A stretch of 64,000 bases of DNA. Origin: CAUZIZ01 sp965219855. GTDB taxonomy: Bacteria; Acidobacteriota; UBA6911; RPQK01; JAJDTT01. Shown one piece after another: positions 17,864 to 25,773 of this stretch. The notes beneath the pieces are model-generated. The model was given only the letters and a program-made list of their open reading frames with translations, ran no database searches and was not told the DNA's origin. The position numbers and the translations under genes were made by a program. The first letter of the stretch is position 1, and the number at the start of each line of letters is the position of its first letter. The stretch is taken from assembly GCA_965219855.1 (NCBI GenBank), contig CBDCOR010000010.1:124001-188000 (forward strand). Direction: 5' to 3'.

Positions 17864-19315
17864 CTACCAGCCCATATTTACGTTCTTGATTTGAGTGTAA
17901 CTCAACAGCTCTTCAAAACACTCTTCGTGCCCAATGCCACTCTGCTTCCAGCCACCGTACGGTGCTCCCAAGTAGCGGCCATTGGTGTTGATCCAAACAT
18001 ACCCGGCTTCCACGCGCTGGGCAGTTTCCATGGCCTGGGCCAGATCGTTGGTGACGATCGCGGCGGTCAGCCCATAGATCAACGCATTCGCGTGACCGAT
18101 CATTGCTTCGTAGTCGTCCCACGTAAAAACAGACATGACGGGGCCGAAAATTTCCTCGCGGGCGATCCGCATGTGAGGCTGGACACCGTCGAACACCGTG
18201 GGCGATACAAAAAATCCTCGCTCGTACATCTCGCCTTCCGGTTTGCCGCCGCCGGTCAGCAGCTGCGCGCCCTCTTCCTTGCCGGACGCGATGTAGCCCA
18301 TCACGCGATCGAACTGCTCCTGGGAGACAATCGGTCCGACCTCATAGTCCTCCAGCCAGGGAAATCCGACTGGGAGTTTCTCCGCCTCCGCGACTAAATG
18401 CCCGACCACTTCATCGTGGATCGACTGGTGTACAAAGACGCGTGAGGTCGAGCTGCACGATTGTCCCTGGCGGTTCATGTTCATTCCCTTGACCGCCAAC
18501 CGGGCCGCCCGTTGGGGATCAGCGTCGGGAAAGATGATGATCGGATTCTTGCCACCCAGCTCCAGGGATACTTGCTTAAGACCTTCAGCCGCCTCCCTGG
18601 CAATAATCCGCCCCGTTTCGACGGATCCGATGAAGGCGATGCGGCGCACGTCTGGGTGCCGGACCAATGTCGATCCAGCGACCGCGTCCCCAGTTATCAC
18701 ATTCACCACGCCAGCTGGAAAGATCCCCTCACAGAGTTCGCCAAATCGCAAGCCCGACAACGGCGCTTGTTCGGGTTGTTTAACGACAACGCAATTCCCC
18801 GCGGCCAAAGGGGCAGCCACCTTATCCGCGCAAAAACGAAACGGATGATTGAACGGATTGATCTTGGCCACGACGCCAAACGGCTGGCGCATTGTGAAGT
18901 TCAAATGCCGTGGTCCATTGGTCAGTGTTTCGCCTTTAAGCTCGCGAATCATAGCGGCGAAATAGCGCAGCGAATCGGCTGAGATCTTCATGTCCCCGCG
19001 CATTCCCGCGACGGCATTTCCGGAATCGTAGGCGTCCATCAGCGCCAGTTCTTCCGTATGCTCGATGATGCGATCGGCCAACTGTTCCAGGCACTTTGCC
19101 CGCTCGGCAGTCGGTACGTTCCGCCATTGCGCGAAGGCTTGTTTCGCCGCAGCCACGGCGCGATTGACGTCTTCTTCATTGGCCAGCGGCACTTCGCCGA
19201 GCACTTCGCCGGTAGCTGGATTGTGCGATGTCAGAGTCTGTCCCGATGCGCTGGGAGACCACTGGCCGCCGATGTAGAGGCCTTTGGGGGTGAAGTTGAT
19301 GGTGTTGGTGGACAT
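17864..19315 (-). CDS. NAD(P)-dependent aldehyde dehydrogenase (probable phosphonoacetaldehyde dehydrogenase)
   Basis: 483 residues, standard class length. Visible are INPFNHPF and VVKQPEQAPLSG of the nucleotide-binding domain, IAFIGSVETGR, the general-base glutamate in LKQVSLELGGKNP, and the catalytic cysteine in RQGQSCSSTSR. The gene starts 8 bp after the phosphonoacetate hydrolase stop, so a PhnY-like role (phosphonoacetaldehyde to phosphonoacetate) is the simplest reading. Sequence alone would only support a generic aldehyde dehydrogenase. Confidence 0.85.
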   Translation of the reverse strand: MSTNTINFTPKGLYIGGQWSPSASGQTLTSHNPATGEVLGEVPLANEEDVNRAVAAAKQAFAQWRNVPTAERAKCLEQLADRIIEHTEELALMDAYDSGNAVAGMRGDMKISADSLRYFAAMIRELKGETLTNGPRHLNFTMRQPFGVVAKINPFNHPFRFCADKVAAPLAAGNCVVVKQPEQAPLSGLRFGELCEGIFPAGVVNVITGDAVAGSTLVRHPDVRRIAFIGSVETGRIIAREAAEGLKQVSLELGGKNPIIIFPDADPQRAARLAVKGMNMNRQGQSCSSTSRVFVHQSIHDEVVGHLVAEAEKLPVGFPWLEDYEVGPIVSQEQFDRVMGYIASGKEEGAQLLTGGGKPEGEMYERGFFVSPTVFDGVQPHMRIAREEIFGPVMSVFTWDDYEAMIGHANALIYGLTAAIVTNDLAQAMETAQRVEAGYVWINTNGRYLGAPYGGWKQSGIGHEECFEELLSYTQIKNVNMGW

Positions 19316-19323
19316 GGTAAGTG

Positions 19324-20580
19324 CTACGTTCCGTTACAAACAAAATCAAACACATCAAAATTCCGCGGATCCCCCGCCGCTTTGGCCATGTACTCGTCGT
19401 TTAACGGCTCGCTGATCACCATGGGAACCATCTCTTCATATCGTCCGCCATGGGAACGCAAGCCGCCTTGGATGACCGACAAGTCGTGATACTCGGGATT
19501 GCGGCCGATCACCACATCGCGGGCCGACATGACAATCAAGTCGCCAATCCGATCGCCAGGCAACTCGAGCTTCTTGACAGCCGCGGGGCGGTCGTATACC
19601 TCGGTGATCCCGCCCAGCTGAAACACCCAATCGGCAATCGTCGCCGTTTGCGACGCGTCTTTTAGATAAACCATTACCTCGGAGCCCAGCGAACCGTGAT
19701 GGACGACGTAGGGATCCGTGATCGGACAGATGACCTTGTTGCCCCTGCCAAATTCCGTGTCCAGCAGCGACTCGAGGTAAACCACGTTCGGCTGGCCATC
19801 CGCTGTGTCCTTTTGATTCATGCCGTGGTCGGCGGTGATGCCAACGACCGCGCCCAACTCGAGCATGCGGCCGATTTCCTTGTCCATCCCTTCGTAGAAA
19901 TCCAGCGACTCAGGCGTATGTGGCGCAAACTTGTGCTGCATGTAGTCAGTCAACGACAGGTAGAGAAAATCAGCCATCCCTCGCTCAATCAGTTTGGCAC
20001 CAGCGGCCAGGACAAACAGGCTAGCCTCAGCACTATAGATCTTAGGCGTGGGAAGTCCCACCAGCTCTTCGACGTCACTAATTCCATGCGTATCGGCTTC
20101 GGCATTGTTGGCAAATTCCGAGGAAAACGCGATCCCGTCCAACTCGTGGGACAATATATCCAGCAGCTTGTTCTTGGCCGTGACCATCCCCACCTGGCGT
20201 TCTACTTTGGCTGCGGCAGCCAGAATGGTTCCGCATCGCAAGTATTTGGACGAATTCATCATCACCTCTTCGCCCGTCTCCGGTTCGATGAAGAAGTTAC
20301 CCCCAAAACCGGTCACCGTCGGCGGCGCGCCGGTCGTGATCGAAGCGTTATTGACATTGGTGAACGACGGCAGCGCGCCGCGGACCATGCCCCGATACCC
20401 TTTGGGAATCACACGCGCCAAGTTAGGCATCCGGCCCTGTGCGAGCGAGGTGCTGAGATATTCGTCCCCACAGCCATCAACGCAAATAACCACGATCGGT
20501 CGTGCCGGTGGGGAATACGACCGGTCATTCACGGAAAACGTTTTTGTCGAATAGTCCGAACGGTTAGCGGAGTTGGTCAT
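19324..20580 (-). CDS. phnA: Phosphonoacetate hydrolase
   Basis: 418 residues of the alkaline-phosphatase superfamily. Hydrolyses the C-P bond of phosphonoacetate to acetate and phosphate. The two-zinc site can be traced: Asp in VVICVDGCGDEY, nucleophile Thr in SFTNVNNASITTG, Asp and His in LSLTDYMQHKF, Asp-His in GITADHGMNQK and His in LRSHGGRYEEM. The spacing and SFTNVNNASI motif match PhnA rather than generic phosphodiesterases. First gene of a leftward operon with the aldehyde dehydrogenase, alcohol dehydrogenase and transporter. No phnW aminotransferase or phnX is adjacent. Confidence 0.92.
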   Translation of the reverse strand: MTNSANRSDYSTKTFSVNDRSYSPPARPIVVICVDGCGDEYLSTSLAQGRMPNLARVIPKGYRGMVRGALPSFTNVNNASITTGAPPTVTGFGGNFFIEPETGEEVMMNSSKYLRCGTILAAAAKVERQVGMVTAKNKLLDILSHELDGIAFSSEFANNAEADTHGISDVEELVGLPTPKIYSAEASLFVLAAGAKLIERGMADFLYLSLTDYMQHKFAPHTPESLDFYEGMDKEIGRMLELGAVVGITADHGMNQKDTADGQPNVVYLESLLDTEFGRGNKVICPITDPYVVHHGSLGSEVMVYLKDASQTATIADWVFQLGGITEVYDRPAAVKKLELPGDRIGDLIVMSARDVVIGRNPEYHDLSVIQGGLRSHGGRYEEMVPMVISEPLNDEYMAKAAGDPRNFDVFDFVCNGT

Positions 20581-21123
20581 TCAGCAATCTCTATAATTAG
20601 CATCATTACCAGCAAACTGGAGGTCTCCAAGAATCTACATTCACCGTGCCACCGGAGACCCTCATCTGGCTGGAAGCGTTACACGAAAAGTAACGGCTTG
20701 AGCTGGCTGATAGACGGTGTATGTTGTCGACCGCAACAGCATAATATCACGGTCCCCTCCATCAATCGCTTCTTTTGATAAATGAACGGGCTGACAATGC
20801 TGTCATTGTCGAGGCGGGAGGTGGCGAAACTGCTGCGTCAGACTGCGTCGCCCCCCGTGTTACTCCGCCAGGTCTCGAGAATTTTCTCCACTTGCCGCGC
20901 CACTACAGCTCGCGACTCGAGACGATAGAGTCCGCCGCCCGAGATCAAGCCAGACGATTCCAGCGTTTTCGCTCTTCCGGGGTTGGTCTATCATAGAGAG
21001 GATCGAGGAGAGGATCGAGCGAAGGAAGTTGGGGCGGCAGGGTGTCTTGCCCGCCCGCCGACGACGGCTCCTCTCCCGCAGGCACCATCCATTGCGGCGA
21101 GACAGGGCAAAGGAGGAAAGGAA
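20581..21123. other. Divergent intergenic region upstream of phnA and the cupin gene
   Basis: 543 bp that must carry the phnA operon promoter (leftward) and the promoter of the gene at 21124 (rightward). No Pho-box-like set of spaced direct repeats is convincing by eye, and no regulator gene is present. TATAAT-like text (TCTATAATTAG, 20589-20599) occurs close to the phnA start. A GGAGGAAAGGAA ribosome site closes the region before 21124. Confidence 0.4.
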
Positions 21124-22338
21124 ATGTTGCTGGGAAGACAGGTATTGCCGCTGCTGTTGTGTGTTTTCTTGATGCTGGTCCCCGGGTGGGCCAGGGGAAA
21201 GCTTTTTGTGCTGACGGGCGAATCCGAGATCCGGCAGTACGATCTGGACGGGCAGGATGCCCTGGCGTTGGAGGTGACCTACACGGGGGAGAGCCTCCCC
21301 GGGATTTTCCCGCTGGATGGCTTCGACGTGGCGGCGGGAAACATCTTGCGATGCTATGGCCGGAACCAGGGGCAGAAGGGACGGTTACTCTACAACCAGT
21401 TCTCGAATCGGCTCGAGCCCTACGCTGGTCCTCCCCGGGAAGGAGTGAAGATTCTGGAGGAGACCCGGCCGGAGGACGACTATCGGCAGGCTACAGGCAC
21501 GAAGTACCGGGACATCTTTGCCCTGGAGGGGCACTTCTTCGGTCTCGGCTCGGAGGGCATAGACCGGCTGGTGAGGTCGGGCGAAAGCGTGACCTCGAAA
21601 ACGGAGCTCTCTTTTGGGAGTAGTCGTCTAAGGGCTGTGGCGGTGAGTCCCTGGGGCGAGGCCTTCATCAGTGACGAGGCCGGGAGCCGCATTCTCAGGG
21701 CCTGGCTCCGAGACGGTACCCTGGTTTCCAATGGGGAGATACGCAACAACAGTCTGGACTCCCCCGGAGAGTTGGTCTTCAGTGCGCGAGGCGAACTGTT
21801 TGTTGCCGCCGGGACCGGCGTGTTGCGTTTTGATTTCAGGCCTTCCCGGGGGATCGAGATCCAGGATCTGAGCTGGAAGGACAACTGGCGGGCCTCTTTC
21901 AAGGATCGTCTGGAAGTCGGGAAGACGGGGGCTCTGGATGTGGCCCTGGCTCTGCCCTTCGGGGTGGTGGTCTCGGAGAAGACCAAGCCCATAGTGAGGC
22001 TCAGCAGCGAGAAGGCCGGAGGCCATCACGGGATCAGCCAGTCCATCTTCTTGTATCCCAACGACGTACCCGGCGAGATCCAGACCAACTCGGAAGCCGC
22101 GGTGGTGGCCCTGGTCCAGTATGATCCCGGGGGACATACCGGTATTCACGCACACTCGGATACCGAGCAAGCCTTCTTCTTGCTGGAGGGTAGAGCCATT
22201 TTCCAGGTGGGTGAGATCGAGGTCGAGCTGGGTCCCGGCGACCTGGTAATGGCTAATCGGCACGTGAAGCACGGCTACCGGGTCTTGGGGGACAAACCCA
22301 TCAAGTTCATGCAGATCGAGTGGGTCGACATCCAATGA
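21124..22338 (+). CDS. Secreted propeller-like protein with C-terminal cupin domain
   Basis: 404 residues from ATG 21124, chosen because AAAGGAGGAAAGGAA precedes it and a signal peptide follows (QVLPLLLCVFLMLVPGWARG). Residues about 30-270 look like repeated beta-strand blades (for example LFVLTGESEIRQYDLDGQ and ELFVAAGTGVLRFDF). Residues about 315-400 form a cupin with metal-binding GIHAHSDTEQAFFLLEGRA and later DLVMANRHVKHGYRVLG. The combination suggests a periplasmic or extracellular enzyme or sugar-binding protein; no catalytic reaction can be assigned. The frame stays open upstream to 20983, but that part lacks protein-like character. Confidence 0.8.
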   Translation: MLLGRQVLPLLLCVFLMLVPGWARGKLFVLTGESEIRQYDLDGQDALALEVTYTGESLPGIFPLDGFDVAAGNILRCYGRNQGQKGRLLYNQFSNRLEPYAGPPREGVKILEETRPEDDYRQATGTKYRDIFALEGHFFGLGSEGIDRLVRSGESVTSKTELSFGSSRLRAVAVSPWGEAFISDEAGSRILRAWLRDGTLVSNGEIRNNSLDSPGELVFSARGELFVAAGTGVLRFDFRPSRGIEIQDLSWKDNWRASFKDRLEVGKTGALDVALALPFGVVVSEKTKPIVRLSSEKAGGHHGISQSIFLYPNDVPGEIQTNSEAAVVALVQYDPGGHTGIHAHSDTEQAFFLLEGRAIFQVGEIEVELGPGDLVMANRHVKHGYRVLGDKPIKFMQIEWVDIQ

Positions 22339-22660
22339 ACCCGGGTTGAGGCTGGTCTCGCAGGCGCCGAACCTTCCGTCAGAGGCACTTTGGGGCTTGT
22401 GTTCCCAGGTGCGACCGCCATTCTGGGCCGGATCCACGACCCAGCCACTGTCGACTTCAGGCCGGTAACGTTAGCCTGGAAGGGACTTGCACCCTGCTGA
22501 TCAAACGCCTTCACACGCGCACTAAGGGCGCGGCCCCGCGCCCGCTGGAGTTTGGCCTTTCCAGGAGGGCGCTTTAGCGTCCTGGCGCGAAGCGTAATAG
22601 ACCGGTCCTTCCAGGGCCGGGTCGCCGGGCCGACGTCACTACCGAGCCCGCTAAACCGGG
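22339..22660. other. Intergenic debris with intron end and GC-rich hairpins
   Basis: 322 bp without a gene. It holds the 5' remnant of a group II intron (22445-22522), a GGGCGCGGCCCCGCGCCC palindrome directly next to the intron end (22526-22543), and GGCGCTTTAGCGTCCTGGCGC and GGGCCGGGTCGCCGGGCC-like inverted repeats. A similar GGGCGCGGTCCCCGCGCCC palindrome recurs at about 22928-22946, right of the TTTGCC-arm element copy 4. Confidence 0.6.
22445..22522 (-). mobile_element. Group II intron 5'-end remnant
   Basis: 78 bp matching, with three or four differences, the first 78 bp of the introns at 41084 and 53526: the intron start GTGCGC, then GTGAAGGCGTTTGATCAG and GGCCTGAAGTCGACAGTGG. It breaks off at 22445. 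The exon side is the GC-rich palindrome at 22526, consistent with intron classes that insert beside hairpins. Confidence 0.85.
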
Positions 22661-22916
22661 GTACCTGTTTAGCGTCTAACCCCTTGCCCTCACCCTCAAA
22701 CTTGCCTTTGCCTGTGCCTTTGCCTGTGCCTTTTGGCTTCCCCTTTCCCCTCACCCTTCCTTTGGTCTTTTACGAACGCTCTCGGTTGCGGAAACACCCG
22801 ATGAAGGACTGTTCTTGTACAGAGGGAAAAGAGTAAGGGGAAAGGCAAAGGCACAGGCAAAGGCACGTTTGAAGGTGAGGGCAAGGGCAAAGGCAAGTAG
22901 GACGCTAAACACATAC
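22661..22916. repeat. Palindromic TTTGCC-arm element, copy 4
   Basis: 256 bp with ends GTACCTGTTTAGCG and CGCTAAACACATAC, the CTCAAACTTGCC / GGCACGTTTGAAGG blocks and hexamer arms. The core at about 22755-22832 is the reverse complement of the core of copy 1 (shared words include GAACGCTCTCGGTTGC and CTGTTCTTGTACAGAGG), so copies 1 and 4 are the same element in opposite orientations. It lies between convergent genes ending at 22338 and 23038. Confidence 0.88.
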
Positions 22917-23037
22917 AAAGCGGGCTTAGGGCGCGGTCCCCGCGCCCCGTCCCAACGTCTGGCGCCGGTTGTACGGTTCGGGCGGGGACACGCGCCCCTA
23001 CGGAATCCTTTATTCGTGTTCGTATCCGTTCACGGGA

Positions 23038-23865
23038 TCAGCCCGAAGAACTCAGGTAATCCATGCGGCCGCCGTCGACGGTGAGTATTTGCCCGGTGAT
23101 GAAGCGGGCCTCGGGCGATGCCAGGAAGGCGACTGCGGCGGCGATGTCCTGGGGCTCACCAATCTTGCCCAGGACGCTTCGTCCACCGAATTCCTCTTCA
23201 ATCCGGTCCACCTCCGCCGCCGACCTCCCTTTGACCAGGAGGTCAGTTCGAACCAGTCCCGGAGCGACCGAATTGACGTTGATATTGTCGGGACCGAGCT
23301 CCAGAGCAAAGCGTTTGGTCAAGTTCATGACGGCTGCTTTGGTAGCGCTATAGAGTGTCCTCATTCCGGAGGCGTTGGCGTATCCGGCAATCGAAGAGAT
23401 GTTGACAATCGAGCCCGACTGCTGTTTCCGCATGTGAGGCATGACGGCACGGGTGCAGTGAATCGTACCCATGGCATTGACGCCCCACATCTCTTCCATG
23501 TCGCGCTCCAGGTCCTCGTCGGATTCATAGGAAGTCAGATCACCGTCGCGTACGACGGCGGCATTGTTCACAAGGATGTCGATGCGAGAGAAACTTTCGA
23601 CCGTCCGCTTGACCATCGTCTGTACGGCCGCTCGATTAGCCACGTTGGCTTGCATCGCTTCGGCTTGCTGACCAAGATCGCGGATTTCTCGAACGGTTTC
23701 TCCTGCCGCCGCCTCATTCCCAACGAAGTTGACAGCGACTCGCGCCCCTTCCTGAGCCAGACGCAAGGCCACGGCCCGGCCGATCCCCCGCGATCCCCCG
23801 GTCACCAGGGCGACATTCCCTCGAAACCTCCTGCCCTGCTCTGCGCTTGCCTGTGTTTCTGGCAT
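23038..23865 (-). CDS. Short-chain dehydrogenase/reductase (FabG-like)
   Basis: 275 residues from ATG 23865 (an upstream in-frame start at 23895 is possible). Classical SDR motifs are present: NAD(P)-binding VALVTGGSRGIGRAVALRL, ILVNNAAVV, the catalytic serine in IVNISSIAGYANASG, the YxxxK motif in LYSATKAAVMNL, and AFLASPEARFITGQ near the end. Such enzymes reduce or oxidise hydroxyl or keto groups; FabG-like similarity does not fix the substrate. Stands alone, convergent with the cupin gene. Confidence 0.9.
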   Translation of the reverse strand: MPETQASAEQGRRFRGNVALVTGGSRGIGRAVALRLAQEGARVAVNFVGNEAAAGETVREIRDLGQQAEAMQANVANRAAVQTMVKRTVESFSRIDILVNNAAVVRDGDLTSYESDEDLERDMEEMWGVNAMGTIHCTRAVMPHMRKQQSGSIVNISSIAGYANASGMRTLYSATKAAVMNLTKRFALELGPDNINVNSVAPGLVRTDLLVKGRSAAEVDRIEEEFGGRSVLGKIGEPQDIAAAVAFLASPEARFITGQILTVDGGRMDYLSSSG

Positions 23866-24016
23866 TGGAACCCCCGGGGAGTAGCCTACCACCATCCAGG
23901 ACGACGTGCTCGGGTCCTCAAAAGTGCGGCGTTTTCACCGCGCACGATGTAGAATAGTCCCTATCCTGAGGGTTGACCCCTCGGAAGGGGTTGCGTTGCA
24001 TACTCAGAAGACTCGA

Positions 24017-24730
24017 ATGACGGTGGCCCACGGTCAAGGAGGCATGCCTTCGTCCTGTACCGCCTATCGAATCGGAAAGCTACTCGTTCTGGCAGGGCTG
24101 GCGGCAGCGATCTCCTACGGCAACGACCGGGATGTTCGCCTCCCGCACCTTGAAGCAATGCTACCGATCGGAGGCAAGGCCGGTACCGAAGTGGAGGTCA
24201 CCCTGTGGGGCGACATGCTCTCCAATGCAGAAGACGTCAAGTTCGATTGCGACGATCTCAGCTTCGAGTTGAAGAAAGCGAACGCGGGAAAGATCGAAGG
24301 CACGATTCGCATCGCCGAACGGGCTGCCCCGGGACCTCACATTCTGCGGGCGAAAACCAAAGACGGTGACAGCAGCGCTCTCTGGTTCACTGTGGGACAG
24401 TTTGACCCAATCGCCGAACATGAGCCCAATGAGACCCCCGACACCGCACAAGCGGTTTCTCCTCCTACCGAAATCTACGGAAGCATGGTTAAAGGAGAGC
24501 GCGATTTCTATTCCTTCGAGGCAGGGAAGGGTGAGCGCTGGATGATCGAAGTGAGGGGCATCCAGTACGGCTCCATGTTCGAGAGTTACCTGCACTTGCG
24601 CGACGAGCAGGGAAGAGAGCTCGCCTTCAATGACGATCGCAGCGGTTTTGATGTCAACTCGATGATCGACTACACCTTCGATCAGGCCGGTACCTACTCG
24701 GTTGAGTGTAAGCGGACACTTGGTTTGTGA
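24017..24730 (+). pseudogene. Pre-peptidase C-terminal (PPC) domain exported protein, cut by IS3 end
   Basis: Starts at ATG 24017 or 24044 (the latter follows AAGGAGG closely). A signal-like hydrophobic stretch (KLLVLAGLAAAISYGN) is followed by an Ig-like strand region and a PPC domain: EHEPNETPDTAQAV, YGSMVKGERDFYSFEAGKGE and NSMIDYTFDQAGTYSVE. The native sequence ends at about 24708, after SVE, where an IS3-type terminus begins; the last residues come from the element. PPC proteins of this type usually run for several hundred more residues, so this is a 5' fragment. Confidence 0.75.
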
Positions 24731-24990
24731 CAGTCGGACACTTGGTTTGTGACAACGGCTAGAAAGTAGCGCACCCTTACCCTTCGAGAGAGGGCTGGAG
24801 CGCGAGATCCCGTGATATATACTGGCCCCAGGGCTCGACCTGCATCTCCAGCAGCATTCCCTTTTCGTAGGCCTCGGTCGGAGTGGAGTCCGCCAATGCG
24901 GAGTGGGGCCTTTGAGTGTTGTAGAACTCCATCCATCGGGCGATGCCCCGTTGGGCCTGGAAGCCGTCTGAGAGTTCGTGCAGGTAGACG
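24709..24990 (-). mobile_element. IS3-family remnant with C-terminus of OrfB
   Basis: Reading leftward, VYLHELSDGFQAQRGIARW then MEFYNTQRPHSALADSTPTE is the C-terminal integrase-core segment of an IS3-family OrfB, with the final catalytic region lost upstream at about 24990. The element end at 24709-24757 shows the motif AGCGGACACTTGGTTTGTGA and then CGGACACTTGGTTTGTGACA a second time, so two termini sit almost on top of each other. The 5' part of the element is missing. Confidence 0.8.
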
Positions 24991-25156
24991 GCGTCTGCAA
25001 GTTGGACGGTCAGACACCGGTCAGTTATGCTAGCCGGTGGGTGTATGGGGGTATCGCTAGGCTTCGACGTAACCACCACCAATCCAGAAGCTGGACTAGC
25101 GAGGCTGCGCGCAAGAAGAACCCGACCTATCAACTCGGAACCGGAGCATCATCTCA

Positions 25157-25773
25157 ATGAACACTGTTTCGCCTTTGCCAAAGCTAGCGTGGTTTCGTCG
25201 ACGCAAGTGCAAGCACGCCGCAACGACTGCCGCCGTTGTGCCACGTTCTAGAGAGGGCGGCTCGAAAGCGTCACGCCAAAGAAACCGAACCCAACTAGGA
25301 CCGCGCTCGTCGGGCAGAGTACCCATTCGAGCGACAGCGACACTCCGTATCGCGTTGCCTCTGTTGTTCGCGGCTTTAGTTTCCCAAGATGGATTGGCCC
25401 AAGGCAAGTTGGTTAAGGAGGTCTTTGGAGTCGGTCAGATCAAAGATCTGCAGATATACCAGTATGTCTTTGTAAAGGCGAAAGGTGATCCGTTCTCTTT
25501 TTCGGTAGTCGACTACGACGCCATTCTTACGAGCCCGACCTGCAACCCTAGTACCTACAAACACGCTGAAAACCTTTGCGTACCCCGTTAGGGGAACGGA
25601 CGGCCTCTACAGCGGCTTGCGTTCGTAGATGAAGGTGTGAGTATAAGTTACGTCCGAATCGGTCCCGTCAGTTTTTTCAAAGACGGCATCCGGTTCTCGT
25701 TCGATAACGAGGAGATCGAGGGCTTCGTCTTCCTGCGAGACCCTCCTATATCGAGTAACTTGTCACCACCGAC
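25157..25773 (+). pseudogene. Unknown exported protein, segment 1 of 3 (broken by IS4 and two IS1380)
   Basis: Unrecognised protein with an internal hydrophobic stretch (TLRIALPLLFAALVSQDGLAQG) that looks like a signal peptide, so the true start may be downstream of 25157. The frame contains an in-frame TAG at 25589 and then continues (ISYVRIGPVSFFKDGIRFSF) to the IS4 insertion at 25774. Removing the IS4 element with one 9-bp duplication, and the IS1380 pair with one CTAG, joins this segment in frame to 27099-27344 and 31098-31179, for a protein of about 314 codons. Confidence 0.7.

Noticed and set aside
1266..22916. CRISPR array or tandem-repeat locus
   Set aside because: The repeats are contiguous 6-mers without spacers and are organised as an inverted repeat, so they are not CRISPR.
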